From Brettanomyces bruxellensis (taxonomy: Eukaryota; Ascomycota; Pichiomycetes; Pichiales; Pichiaceae): DNA of 64,000 nt. The position numbers and the translations under genes were made by a program. Location: assembly GCF_011074885.1 (NCBI RefSeq), contig NC_054689.1:620001-684000 (forward strand), in the 5' to 3' direction. Below the pieces are notes generated by a model that was given only the letters and a program-made list of their open reading frames with translations, was not told the DNA's origin and ran no database searches. This document shows positions 26,538 to 37,042 of the stretch, one piece after another; position 1 is the stretch's first letter, and each line of letters opens with the position of its first letter.

Positions 26538-29432
26538 CTACCGAACTTGCTCGTTTTTCACCTTGGGCCCAGGATATGGGGTGGTGAAGAACTGGTCCCA
26601 TATGCTTTCATTTGGCACTTCATGAATCATCCGAAACACCTTTCTTCCGTCTCTAATGAGGTGCGGATGCCCTGACTTTCCGGCTTCTTCAACATTTGCC
26701 TGTGCCATTTTATCAGCATCTGTTCTTGGGGCAGCAGACAAGTTACTGAGCGAAACTATACTGGTACTTCGACTGATTCCAGCATCGATTCCCTGTCCAG
26801 GTGCCGGAGATTCATCATTATAAGACAGAACTGGCAACTGGTACTCATCATTATTTAATGAATGGCCCGAGGAAGAGGGTGAACTGATATCTTGCAGCTG
26901 GTCGAAGAATTTGTTGAGATCATCTTCGTTTGTTGACCACCTGAACACAGATGAATCAAGGGGCAATGCACCGCCATCTGGTGAGCTTTGAGACTCAATA
27001 TCAGCATAGGATTGAAGTTCGCGATTCCATTTTTGGTCGGTGACCCGAGTATTCAATACTGGAGCATTCTGCTGACTTTTCCGCCTGGAATCTTCGTCTG
27101 CTTCCCGAATGGACGAAGGTAGGCTTGCTACGAAGTTCTTGATGCCATCCGGAAGATATTTTCCGGGCTGCATTTCCTCAATCTGCTGGCCAGATGGGAT
27201 CTTCGATAAATTGACCGAGTGCACAATGTTGTTTGTGTATTTCAACTTGATGACGGCAGCAGTCAAGATCTCAAATGCATTTTTGCAGTGGGAGGCCGCA
27301 TCACATTTGGGTTTTAGGCTGTTGAGGATCATGTTGCAGTAGTAAGTGACTTTCTGCACCTTTGATAGAGGTACGCTTTTTCGGGCCTCGTCGCAGTTGA
27401 ATAGTGTGTATAGAAAAGATGTGCCTGCCATAAACAAGTTATGTGTAGCAACCCAGGTGTAGTTCAAGAGCTTGTAAATGTAAAGCTCGTGATACGAGAT
27501 TATAGTTTCCATGGATGCCTCCATGAGAGTGAGATAGTTCTCCGTGCTAAGCGAGTAATGCTTTGGAGATAAGCCGTTGAGCATAATTCTGGCATGGTTG
27601 TAGTTTAAGTTGAAGAACTCACAGTTGAAGTTGCAGTTCATCTCCTGTGTGTTTCTCGGAACATTCTGTATCCAGACAGTTAATCTTCTCGAGACGTCCC
27701 GGTACCACTCTTCTAAAGTCGAAAATCTTCGCGGTAGCTCTTTCTGGTCGTACATAACCGACTGGATCTCAGTTTGGATCTGCCGCATCACGAACATCGC
27801 AATTGCCACTCTTTTATACGACGGACCGCCGCTTTTCTGAACCGAATAATCGCAAGAAGAGCTTTCTGGAACTGGGACTATTAACGAATCATCCAACTCG
27901 CTTGGAAACGGCACCCTATAGCTTTCCTCCGGTATTCCGAAGGGCCTCCCCAGATAGACACAGATCTGGCGATCCAAAGAGTAGCAACTCCAGAACAATC
28001 TTCTCCTCATATCCAGAGTAAAAGGGTCGAATTTTCTGGAGTTCATCTCCCAGTGCAGACCCAAATCAATTGCGAGACGAAGTGTGGACCCAAGCAAATA
28101 CCAGCAGCCAGGAACACATGGTCTCATTAATGAGTATAATGTTAGACACATGATCGCCTGGAGTGCCTCGAGTCGATCGACCGACGAGTACACCTCATCA
28201 ATATATCTCAAAGCCGAATTCTTGAACTCACCAGAAATCTGCTCTGGATACTGCTGGTGGAGGACGGAAGTTGCAACTGCAAACACTATATTCATGAAAT
28301 ATAGTGGTTTGTGGAATCTCTGCGGAACTTCCACCGTGGCTGAGAACCGCAACGGATCAAAGTTCTTCTTCTGCTCTATGGCCTGGTCCAACTTCTCTGT
28401 ATACTGATGGTACCAAGTGTCTTTGTCGTCTATATGAATCAGCATATCCTTATTTATCGATGTATATGACGATGCTAGCGACAGGTTGTCCGGAATATCA
28501 CCGTATAACGGCTGAAAATACCGCTCCAAGAACATTTCACGGTGAAAAATTGGAAGCTGAGCGTTGGATTGCGAAAAATATAGCGATAGCAATGTGACAG
28601 CCTGCTGTTTCGGTGGTAAAAGCGCTGCTTTCGAGTTCTGAGCAAAGCCTTTCATCATCGACGTATCCACTATCGAGCTTTGCACTAGTTCTTGGCCCAA
28701 GCCAGTGGATATCTTAGTTGAATCCAGCTTATGCTCGTTCTCCTTATTCTCTATCTTAGCATCAGCATTCGAGTTACTGCACTTCCTATCTTCAACATCC
28801 GTCGTCTCGTTTGTTGTCTTGAAGTTCAGGGCAGTAAACATCAATTTGGCAAACGTGATGCCTGAAGACGCACCAAAAAAAGATGAAGGTGCCGTTGATC
28901 CGGAGTCGGCAGTAGAAATCTCCACCTGATCCATCACCTTTGCACCATCATCTTCATCTTCCTTCTCATCTCTGGCTCCCGATCCTTCCATATTTTTTCC
29001 ATTTACCCCCACCAGGTCGTATTTAGTGATATTTGGATTTGTGGGCCTTCGAAAATCGGTCTCCCCAAGTTCCTTCTTCAGTCTTTCAACCTCGGATTCA
29101 AGGTAAACAATGTATGATCTGGGAACCTCACGCCCGGTGGCCGGGTCAATGGACACACAGTCAACATTTGCCCTAATGCAGCCTTTACATCTTGGAAAAT
29201 CGTGCGAACATTTGATCTTCTTCTGCCGACAACGCTTACATGCTGAAATTGACCGAGTTATCCTGATAACTGCCGATGCAGCTTTTTCATTTTCAATCTC
29301 TATCTTCTTGCTTTTTTTCGATGAACCCCTCGCTGACTTTTCCTTTGCTACTGTTTTTTTTACCAATTTGCTTCTTACTGTTTTGCTTTTCCTTGTGGGT
29401 CTTACCACTTTCACCTTGCTTGAGATTGCCAT
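26538..29432 (-). CDS. Zn2Cys6 binuclear-cluster transcription factor
   Basis: 964 residues from the first in-frame ATG at 29432; the frame is open for 12 codons more without an ATG. The DNA-binding cluster ACKRCRQKKIKCSHDFPRC...C (about residues 60-90) has the spacing Cx2Cx6Cx6Cx2Cx6C. A short linker and a coiled-coil dimerisation stretch (YLESEVERLKKEL) follow, preceded by a very basic N-terminus. The middle (about 290-700) is the helical fungal transcription-factor homology region, including LYSLMRPCVPGCWYLLGSTL and DMRRRLFWSCYSLDRQI. The C-terminus is Ser/Asp/Pro-rich and probably activating. It is a nuclear Gal4-type regulator; its target pathway cannot be read from sequence and I do not recognise an orthologue with confidence. 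Confidence 0.88.
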   Translation of the reverse strand: MAISSKVKVVRPTRKSKTVRSKLVKKTVAKEKSARGSSKKSKKIEIENEKAASAVIRITRSISACKRCRQKKIKCSHDFPRCKGCIRANVDCVSIDPATGREVPRSYIVYLESEVERLKKELGETDFRRPTNPNITKYDLVGVNGKNMEGSGARDEKEDEDDGAKVMDQVEISTADSGSTAPSSFFGASSGITFAKLMFTALNFKTTNETTDVEDRKCSNSNADAKIENKENEHKLDSTKISTGLGQELVQSSIVDTSMMKGFAQNSKAALLPPKQQAVTLLSLYFSQSNAQLPIFHREMFLERYFQPLYGDIPDNLSLASSYTSINKDMLIHIDDKDTWYHQYTEKLDQAIEQKKNFDPLRFSATVEVPQRFHKPLYFMNIVFAVATSVLHQQYPEQISGEFKNSALRYIDEVYSSVDRLEALQAIMCLTLYSLMRPCVPGCWYLLGSTLRLAIDLGLHWEMNSRKFDPFTLDMRRRLFWSCYSLDRQICVYLGRPFGIPEESYRVPFPSELDDSLIVPVPESSSCDYSVQKSGGPSYKRVAIAMFVMRQIQTEIQSVMYDQKELPRRFSTLEEWYRDVSRRLTVWIQNVPRNTQEMNCNFNCEFFNLNYNHARIMLNGLSPKHYSLSTENYLTLMEASMETIISYHELYIYKLLNYTWVATHNLFMAGTSFLYTLFNCDEARKSVPLSKVQKVTYYCNMILNSLKPKCDAASHCKNAFEILTAAVIKLKYTNNIVHSVNLSKIPSGQQIEEMQPGKYLPDGIKNFVASLPSSIREADEDSRRKSQQNAPVLNTRVTDQKWNRELQSYADIESQSSPDGGALPLDSSVFRWSTNEDDLNKFFDQLQDISSPSSSGHSLNNDEYQLPVLSYNDESPAPGQGIDAGISRSTSIVSLSNLSAAPRTDADKMAQANVEEAGKSGHPHLIRDGRKVFRMIHEVPNESIWDQFFTTPYPGPKVKNEQVR

Positions 29433-30515
29433 TGAAAGATGAAATGGATCCGACAATGCTCTCACCAAGTTTATGCACTATTTAAATTGTGAAATCTGTA
29501 GATATCGAACACGGGAAAAGAAAGTGTACCCCACTAATGTGCTTGCTAATTAAGTAAAGTCAACCCTAAGATGTATTTATTTGTCTTTAAATGAGCAATC
29601 GAAGACATGTCAAAAAGATAGTCAAAAAGATAAACGCATGCATGGGCAACGGAAAACGAAGGAGGAGGAGGAAAATAGAACAAAGTTTTGAAGGGGAAAG
29701 AAAAACTAAAAAAAAAATTAAAATAAAAAAATAAAATCTCTAGATGAAAAAGGAAGTAAGAAAAAGTATCGATCTATTGATTCGAACAATTAATAATGAA
29801 GCCCGAATATTTTCTTAATTGATATGCCTCAGCGCTTCATTCATCTTGCAATGAACTGATTCGCTGATAAGGATAACTCAAATGCAAGTGAAAAAAAAAG
29901 TTGTATACAAATTTTTTATTCAATAAAGAGTGGCTTTCTGCTACTTTTTGCTTGGTGTCTTCTGAAAAAAAAAGGCTTATTTAATCAGCAGTAAAAGCAT
30001 ATACAAATATTGCAACCAAGATAAATAGATATCATTTTATATTTTATATATTCGATTCCAAATCAAGTAGGTATGATGGACTTTCCGATCCGATTTCGTA
30101 GCCGCGGTGTGTGGAAAATCCTCTTTGTGAACATAAAAAAATTTTTGCACTCGAATCTGGAGGCCTAAATATACAAAAATATGCGTTGTATTTACGTATG
30201 TTCGTTTTTTCCCCATTTTTAGCCGCAGCACTGCTTTTAACTCCGCCTGGGATATTGCTTTCGATTGCAGCATAAATGATTTCGAGTATGCGTTCATACG
30301 TATTACTGATTGTCGATTTACATTTTGAAATGGTATCTAAGTATAAATACAGTATCTCTGTTTAAAAGTTGAAACAGATTCATCTCGAGCGAGAATATGG
30401 ATTTTGGTATTTACCAGTTAGAAGTTTTGGCCTAAAAAAGAACAGCTTACCACCTGCATGCCGATAAGACGTAATTAGGATTTAATACGGCACCAGTTCA
30501 ATAATGCTAATTAAA
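29433..30515. other. Intergenic region upstream of the Zn2Cys6 factor gene
   Basis: About 1.08 kb, strongly AT-rich with an A-rich purine stretch near 29690-29755. A minus-strand open frame of 86 codons (30037-30297) has no recognisable features. No RNA gene seen. Likely holds the transcription-factor promoter. Confidence 0.5.
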
Positions 30516-31211
30516 CTAAAACTTGAAAACGCGACTGGGATCATAATCGGAATGAGGTGGTATTAGCTGGGCAAGTATAGAATGCGAGATCGAGCGTGTG
30601 TCTAGACACACATTTCCACCATCATTTTGATTTAAATCTAAAACACGTGTTGAAAGAAGTAATGCTTTGGAAGATGAAACGGGAATCAGGTTGTGGTCCA
30701 AAAGTTGCTTGCGAAGCATTCCTATATGTACAGCCATGACCGACTTGGATACTTGATTCTCCATAATTGTATGTTGTAATTTGCGCTCTGAGTCTGTAGT
30801 GAGTTGCCTAGATTGCAGCAGTTGGTAGCAAATTGCACAATTTAGAAGTACTATGCCTGAAATTAGTGATACCGTTGCCCTCCGTGTCCTGCTATTTGTA
30901 AATAGTTCGATAATGCCGATTTTAGTTTGTATTGGTCGTACCGTCTTTTGTTTGCATTCTGCCACCGTATAACCGTTATGATATCTGTCCATTGTTATTG
31001 GAAGATTATTAATGTTTTGAAAATAGTATGGTGGGTTGGCCCTGCTGTAATTAGACATTTTCACATCATGTACTTTGGTATACACTTGTCTGTAAATAAT
31101 ATTATGTCCCGAATCTGCATTCTTCAGAATTGTAGGCGCGAGTATCATTTCTTTGTTTATTAGAGGCATTCTTATGAGAAATATTCCTTGGCATATGAAA
31201 TATATTCTCAT
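30516..31211 (-). CDS. Orphan protein with one predicted membrane segment
   Basis: 231 residues from the ATG at 31211, or 180 from an internal ATG at 31058 (MSNYSRANPPYYF). One hydrophobic segment is visible near residues 113-130 (VSLISGIVLLNCAICYQLL), preceded by basic residues (NSRTRRATV) and followed by a soluble tail of about 100 residues (ending YDPSRVFKF). This is compatible with a single-pass membrane protein, possibly mitochondrial given the basic N-terminal side, but no targeting signal is certain. I recognise no family. It stands alone between two gene-free intervals of about 1 kb. The open frame is longer than chance would easily give here, but the gene is not proven. Confidence 0.5.
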   Translation of the reverse strand: MRIYFICQGIFLIRMPLINKEMILAPTILKNADSGHNIIYRQVYTKVHDVKMSNYSRANPPYYFQNINNLPITMDRYHNGYTVAECKQKTVRPIQTKIGIIELFTNSRTRRATVSLISGIVLLNCAICYQLLQSRQLTTDSERKLQHTIMENQVSKSVMAVHIGMLRKQLLDHNLIPVSSSKALLLSTRVLDLNQNDGGNVCLDTRSISHSILAQLIPPHSDYDPSRVFKF

Positions 31212-32286
31212 ATATACTCACAAATATATACATGCTTATCGTAAAATGTAGATCATCGGCTCTGTTTATAGAAACCATATGCTCAGGATTTTTTTTGTTT
31301 TATGAATCGCTTTTGTCCAGCACAGCCCAACAAAAATAAATAAGGCGGTGCTAAGATACAATTAAAAGTCCGGAGGTTTGCGAAAACCGTTGAATATGTG
31401 AGTTTTGATACTTTCTTGTAGTTTGGCGTTGGTTCAGATGGAAACGATATCGTTTTAAAAATTTTTCGAGATTACACAAAAAGGAGATTTAATATAAGAC
31501 AATATTTTATGAATTGGAGTTCGTTGTCTAGTAAGGGTTCATTTTTCTCGGTGCTCCGTGTAGTGCCATTTTTATTGTCCTGGTATTTTTAGTAAAGAAC
31601 GAAAGTGTGTTTCATACGAACAGGAATACACAAAAGCACTTCATAAAAATTCAAATCAACATAAAAACGAATGTTGTAAGATCACAGGTTTGAGCAGTTG
31701 TATCAAATTAGATATGTATTAATAAAATGGTATAAGGATGTATGAATAATCATTTTTCCGGGAGAGTCCTTGTCTAATTGTTCATACACAATGCAGCGCC
31801 CCAAATATAGACAGTTTAAATTTTATTTACTTGGCAATTTATTTCTGCATAGTTCACTATTTGTAGACTACTCCTGTATTTAGTGGTTGTGGCACAAAGA
31901 GAATCAAATCACCCACAAATTGCTTACTCTTTCTTTGAAACAATAATGCCGCCCAGACATCCGTACATATTCTTGGCTGTCACGTTTGGCTGCTAACGAC
32001 AGCAAGTTTAACGTTATTTTTTCTGCGTTTGATAGATGCGATGGCATCGTTCTTTTTTTTATTTTTTTATTTTTTTTTCGCTTCTTTATTATGCGCTCTC
32101 TCTTACCTCAAGTCCTTAGGAAAGTAACACACATAATTTGAAGAATCGGTCAATTGTGTGTTTCTTTTGCCTCGACTTCTTTTCTTTATACAATTTCAGT
32201 GTTGCTTCGTACCTCAGTGCTTTTTAGCTCATCAGGTTTGTTTATTACAGCACTTCAATCGCATAGCGTCATTTCAACTACCCAAT
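31212..32286. other. Intergenic region upstream of DPL1
   Basis: About 1.07 kb, AT-rich, with a T-rich stretch at about 32051-32079. Divergent between the orphan gene and DPL1. No gene or RNA seen. Confidence 0.55.
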
Positions 32287-33984
32287 ATGTGTGATTTAGC
32301 CGCTCTTGCCGATACATGTAAGAAGTGGGCAATTCTATACACAATCAATGTTTTAACGTTTTTGCGCAAAAACGCAGAGCAGTACGCACATACGAGATCA
32401 AAGTTTGATCAGATTGAGGATTGGATTTGCTTATACTTGCTTTATGAAGTGGTTCATGAATTGATCGTTGTTTTCTACGGATACGGCCCTATTAAGCCAT
32501 TAGTTACTGCATACAAATATGTGGTGAGGAGTGTCACACGTTTTTTGCTTAAGCTTCCACTTGTTCACAGAAAGGTCCAGGCTCAAATTGATGAGACTCG
32601 GGTCACAATTGAGACACAATTCGTCAATAAACCGGAAGGTGTTGACTTTAGCGAGATACCTGCTAAAGGACTTAGTGCTCGTCAATTGAAGTCGAAATTG
32701 GATATTTTGGCAGGTGAGGAGGCTGCAACCTGGCAGGGTGGCCAATATTCAGGTGCCGTGTATTATGGAAATGAGGCAATTGCAAAATTGCAGGCCGATA
32801 CCTATTGTGAATTCTCATTTGCTAACCAATTGCATCCAGATGCTTTCCCGAGCGTTCGTCAGATGGAAGCTGAGGTTGTTTCTATGGTCTTAAAGCTATT
32901 TCATGCCCCTGATAGCGGATGCGGAACAACAACTTCCGGTGGAACTGAATCTTTACTTCTTGCATGTCTTGCGGCACGTGAAAAAGCAGCTGCTGAGCGT
33001 GGTGTTAGTGAGCCCGAGATTATCGCTCCAGTCAGTATTCATGCTGCTGTTTTCAAAGCTGCCAAGTATTTCAAAATGAAGCTTCGCTTGGTGGATCTTA
33101 CGGATGACTTTACTGTGGATATCGGCCAGGTTAAACGATTGATTAATTGTAACACTTGTCTTCTCATGGGTTCTGCTCCAAACTTCCCATATGGTACTGT
33201 TGACAATATTCAGGCACTCTCTGACATCGCCATTAGCCACAACCTTCCTTTGCATGTTGATTGCTGCTTGGGCTCCTTTGTCATTGCCTATTACTCCAAG
33301 GTGTTCAAAGAGGCCTTGGCACCTTTTGATTTTGCTCTTCCTGGTGTCACATCCATCAGTTGCGATACCCACAAGTATGGCTTTACTCCAAAGGGCTCGT
33401 CTGTCATCATGTACAGGGACCCTTCATACAGAAAATATCAATACTTCATCACATCGGAGTGGGTTGGCGGTCTTTATGGGTCCCCAACTTTGGCTGGATC
33501 CAGACCTGGTGCTATTACTGCTGGTACTTGGGCTACAATGTTGTCAATTGGTGATGATGGATACAAAAAGAGTTGCGCGGAGATCATCGAGGCTAGCAGA
33601 AAGCTGCGGGATGCCATCAAAAACGATATTCCAGAGCTTGATGTTGTTGGTGATCCGAAACTCTCTGTGGTTGCCTTCAAGTCTGACCAGATCAACGTTC
33701 ATACCTTAAACGACATTTTATCAAAGCGTGGATGGCATTTAAGTGCTCTACAGAAACCACCATCGGTTCATCTATGTGTGACTCGTTTATCCGTGCCTGT
33801 TATAGACAAGTTAATCACAGATCTCAAGGAGTGTGCTTCCGAACTTGCCGATAGAAACGAAAAGATAGAGTCTGACACGGCTCAGCTTTATGGTGTGGCC
33901 AACAGTTTGACTGTGAATTCTGTTGCAGATGACATTATTGGAGCATTCCTCGATGTTTTGTATCAGGATAAGAGGACTGAGTAA
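32287..33984 (+). CDS. DPL1: Sphingosine-1-phosphate lyase (dihydrosphingosine phosphate lyase)
   Basis: 565 residues from the ATG at 32287; the frame is open for 43 codons upstream but without ATG. The N-terminus has a hydrophobic stretch (IEDWICLYLLYEVVHELIVVFYGY) expected to anchor the enzyme in the ER membrane. The pyridoxal-phosphate decarboxylase-like domain shows TTTSGGTESLLLACLAAREK, HVDCCLGSFV and the cofactor lysine Lys363 in SCDTHKYGFTPKGS. It splits phosphorylated long-chain bases into ethanolamine phosphate and a fatty aldehyde, the exit step of sphingolipid degradation. Length is close to S. cerevisiae Dpl1 (589). It converges with CCM1, about 150 bases apart. The frame is intact. 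Confidence 0.96.
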   Translation: MCDLAALADTCKKWAILYTINVLTFLRKNAEQYAHTRSKFDQIEDWICLYLLYEVVHELIVVFYGYGPIKPLVTAYKYVVRSVTRFLLKLPLVHRKVQAQIDETRVTIETQFVNKPEGVDFSEIPAKGLSARQLKSKLDILAGEEAATWQGGQYSGAVYYGNEAIAKLQADTYCEFSFANQLHPDAFPSVRQMEAEVVSMVLKLFHAPDSGCGTTTSGGTESLLLACLAAREKAAAERGVSEPEIIAPVSIHAAVFKAAKYFKMKLRLVDLTDDFTVDIGQVKRLINCNTCLLMGSAPNFPYGTVDNIQALSDIAISHNLPLHVDCCLGSFVIAYYSKVFKEALAPFDFALPGVTSISCDTHKYGFTPKGSSVIMYRDPSYRKYQYFITSEWVGGLYGSPTLAGSRPGAITAGTWATMLSIGDDGYKKSCAEIIEASRKLRDAIKNDIPELDVVGDPKLSVVAFKSDQINVHTLNDILSKRGWHLSALQKPPSVHLCVTRLSVPVIDKLITDLKECASELADRNEKIESDTAQLYGVANSLTVNSVADDIIGAFLDVLYQDKRTE

Positions 33985-34135
33985 GGCCGCTTGTCTGTTT
34001 GCTTTCGACATTTTTCGGGTTACTTTCTTAAATTGTGGTGCTTTTTACGATTTCACAGATTATCATTATGTATATGTATAAGATGTCTATTTGTTATTTA
34101 ACAAGATTGCGTTGACTCCATTCCTCCTCCAATAC

Positions 34136-36487
34136 CTATCGCTGACTTCTACGGATAAACCTTGCACCCCTATTCACCACCTTCTCTAGTTCAGTCTTAA
34201 ACGTAACGAAACCCATCCTCTCACAAAGGCTGAAAAGGCTTTTAAGGTGATAGTACGTCCAGACAAACCGATTCTGTGAGCTGAGAACCAACTGATAAGC
34301 ATCAACCGCGTTTCCAGTTTCTACTAGACAACTGAGCATTGCTCTTGCAAACCTGAAATCAAGCTGGTCTTGAGTATATGCGTCTAACTTCTGAAATGCT
34401 GGCGTTTTCCTGTATTTACCTCTTTCAATCCAAATTTTCTGTGCAAATTTCACATCTTTATAGTTTCTGGCTGCATGCATACAAGCGTTGTAAAGCCGGT
34501 CACTACGTGGAAATCGTTTTGGCGGCTTATCGAGTTCCTTTTCGACCGGTAACTTTTCATTGTCATCATCTTTTTTGGTGAATTCATTCTCTTTTACTTT
34601 TTCTTCCTCTTTAGGCTCTTCGATTGTTACTGTTTCGTCATTGCTTGCCCCATCCTCCCCATTCTCTAAGTAGGTGTACTTGTTCCATGCTGCGAGAAAC
34701 GTTTTTGTATCCGAATGAACGGCTAGGACAAATAGGTATGCTTCCATGATTTGCTCTGAAACCATGTCCGGAAACATGAGCATATGGTAATTAAATAAAG
34801 CCCGAGCTTCCTCAAAAATGGCCGCTTTATTATCGGCAAAAGATAGATCTCTTACAGGTAACATCGGTGGAGCTTTGTCGGAAAAGTTAAAATTCATAAG
34901 CTCCAGAGAACTTGCCTTAATTGCACGCACTCTAGTATCAGTGACACTGTTAGGAACCATGCTTTCTTGAAAGTAGTAATATGCATTCAGTAAGTATTTG
35001 AGCGACGCAGCTCTGGGAGGAGTGAGAATACCATGGTTAGCCTTCGTATTAGTTTCAAATATATTGAGATAAAGCCCCCTGGCGAAGTTGAGATCGGAGT
35101 CTCTTGCAGACAGTGCAAGCATTATCTCCATAAGTTTGTAAGAAGCCGGGTAGCCCAATGAATAATATTCAAGAATGAAAGACCAGCCCTGGTGTATCAA
35201 GTTTCTTCTTGTGGAACATCCTTTGACTAATGCCAATAAAGCCTGAGCTTCAATTTTAACATTCTTCGTCTTCATTTCATCATATAAATCTATTCCATGT
35301 TCGACATTGTCATGTAGTGTATCAAGTAAAATCATGGAGGAAAATGTACGGCTTGTTGGTGCAGTTTCCAAAGATAAAAACTTCATTGTATCGAAAATCT
35401 CCTTCGCACTCTCGTATTCATTCATTCTAATGTACATTTGTAGTATCGAGGTATATATCGCAGAGTTGGGATGCTCTCCCAACTCCTCTATCTTGCGGAG
35501 GAACACCCTCACACCATTCACGTTTCTATCCTTACCATACATGTTGACCATAACACCAATGGTGAATATATCTGGTTTTAGCCCTTTCTCCACCGTCATT
35601 TCCTTGTATAACTTCTCAATGATTGGCTTGCTCCGCTTGATGTCCATTTTATTATAGCAAGATAAAATGTCGTTATACAGATAGCTGTTGTCTAATAATC
35701 CTGATTCTTTAGCAATTTCATAAAACTTACTAATTACAGCAGGTCTCTGCACTTTAGGAATGCTTCTAAGTAGCACATGTGCCTCGTATGATGACGAATT
35801 TTGCAAACAGCTCGGATCCTCATACAATTTGTCTATAACTGGAATCCAGTTAGCTGTTTCTTTAGATGCAATACTCTGTAATGCAGCATCATCAAGTTGG
35901 TCTGCTATTGACGTTGGAAGCTCAACATACGAGTGAACTTTTGGAAATATTGACATAGTGGTATCTGGATTTGCCCAATCTGTGAGATCATCAACCTGCA
36001 AATTCCCACTTGAAGCTTCCCTTAGTAGATTTGGTCCAGATGAGGAAGTAGAAGTCCGACTGTTGGATAAAGCCTTGAATATAGCATCTGCATCCTCTTC
36101 CACACCATTGTCATAGTCTATCTCATTAACATTCCACACTTTCTTGGCTTTCTCGGTTGCCTCTTGCTCCTTTTGCTTTTTTATTATGCCTTGAACTTGT
36201 TGTGTGAGCTTAGTCAAGTTGTCTAGCTTTAGGCCCAACTCTTTCTCAACAGCCTTGAAATTATCATTTCTTGGTCTTAATACTGTATTAACCTTGTTGG
36301 ATCTCTTTCTATTGTTGTGTGTACGTGCGAAAACCACAGATCTTCTTGAATTGCACTGAAATTGTACTGTTCCTGTTATTCTGTAGCCGGTGTAACCATG
36401 ATCGATCAAAGAAGCAGATATGGCTAGTTTAAGTAAATTATTTGTGATAGATACCAGTCTACTTCCTCTTGGAGCAGTACTAAGCAT
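34136..36487 (-). CDS. CCM1: Mitochondrial PPR protein Ccm1
   Basis: 783 residues from the ATG at 36487 (the open frame begins seven codons earlier at a GTG). The N-terminus MLSTAPRGSRLVSITNNLLK is basic and hydroxylated, fitting a mitochondrial presequence. Pentatricopeptide-like helix pairs occupy about residues 230-480 (for example IYTSILQMYIRMNEYESAKEI). Stretches match S. cerevisiae Ccm1: NWIPVIDKLY, FDTMKFLS, AQKIWIERGKYR and LSSQNRFVWTY. Ccm1 is needed for stability of the mitochondrial small-subunit rRNA and for removal of group I introns in some yeasts. A Glu/Lys-rich insert (about 620-655) is low complexity. S. cerevisiae Ccm1 has 864 residues. The next gene upstream is SBE2-like on the same strand. 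Confidence 0.88.
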   Translation of the reverse strand: MLSTAPRGSRLVSITNNLLKLAISASLIDHGYTGYRITGTVQFQCNSRRSVVFARTHNNRKRSNKVNTVLRPRNDNFKAVEKELGLKLDNLTKLTQQVQGIIKKQKEQEATEKAKKVWNVNEIDYDNGVEEDADAIFKALSNSRTSTSSSGPNLLREASSGNLQVDDLTDWANPDTTMSIFPKVHSYVELPTSIADQLDDAALQSIASKETANWIPVIDKLYEDPSCLQNSSSYEAHVLLRSIPKVQRPAVISKFYEIAKESGLLDNSYLYNDILSCYNKMDIKRSKPIIEKLYKEMTVEKGLKPDIFTIGVMVNMYGKDRNVNGVRVFLRKIEELGEHPNSAIYTSILQMYIRMNEYESAKEIFDTMKFLSLETAPTSRTFSSMILLDTLHDNVEHGIDLYDEMKTKNVKIEAQALLALVKGCSTRRNLIHQGWSFILEYYSLGYPASYKLMEIMLALSARDSDLNFARGLYLNIFETNTKANHGILTPPRAASLKYLLNAYYYFQESMVPNSVTDTRVRAIKASSLELMNFNFSDKAPPMLPVRDLSFADNKAAIFEEARALFNYHMLMFPDMVSEQIMEAYLFVLAVHSDTKTFLAAWNKYTYLENGEDGASNDETVTIEEPKEEEKVKENEFTKKDDDNEKLPVEKELDKPPKRFPRSDRLYNACMHAARNYKDVKFAQKIWIERGKYRKTPAFQKLDAYTQDQLDFRFARAMLSCLVETGNAVDAYQLVLSSQNRFVWTYYHLKSLFSLCERMGFVTFKTELEKVVNRGARFIRRSQR

Positions 36488-37042
36488 GATTCCTCGATAA
36501 TCATCCACTTTTGACCTTACCTAAATAAAACTGTAGAAAATTAAATGGTTCTATTAATGTTCTTAATCAGCACCGACTTCCAAAATTTTCAGTCTCTTGA
36601 GTTTAAAAATACTTCCGCAAATGGAACTCGAAAAAAAAAATCCATACAACAGTAAAGGAGGTGGCACAGAAAGAGGATTCAGATCATTTCTAAAGCAGAT
36701 ATGTTCAGGATAAAGTATTTGTGAAACGTTATCAAACGTGTAATGTCATTTAAATTGAATCTAATTTTGTTAATTAAAACAAACTGTTTTCTCCCAAATA
36801 CTAATATCGCCCGATTATTTCTAAATGAATTGAATTTATATTCGGTAATTATATTTCTCGGAATAGTCAAGAATTAAATAAACTTCGGTATTTTTAGTAA
36901 CCTACCCACATTACAAATTAAGCCACTAATATAGACGAAGATACCTTTGAGATGCAAAACCTAGATTTATAAAGCATTGCTCGGATAGAACATACCGAAA
37001 AAATAGATAGAAAAAAAAACTTTATATAAAGCAATAACTTGT
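36488..37042. other. CCM1 upstream region
   Basis: 555 AT-rich bases between the end of the SBE2-like gene and CCM1. No gene seen. Confidence 0.55.

Noticed and set aside
31921..31927. GTAAGC on the minus strand upstream of the orphan gene at 30516-31211
   Set aside because: No TACTAAC or suitable acceptor was found between it and the gene, so a distant first exon is not supported.
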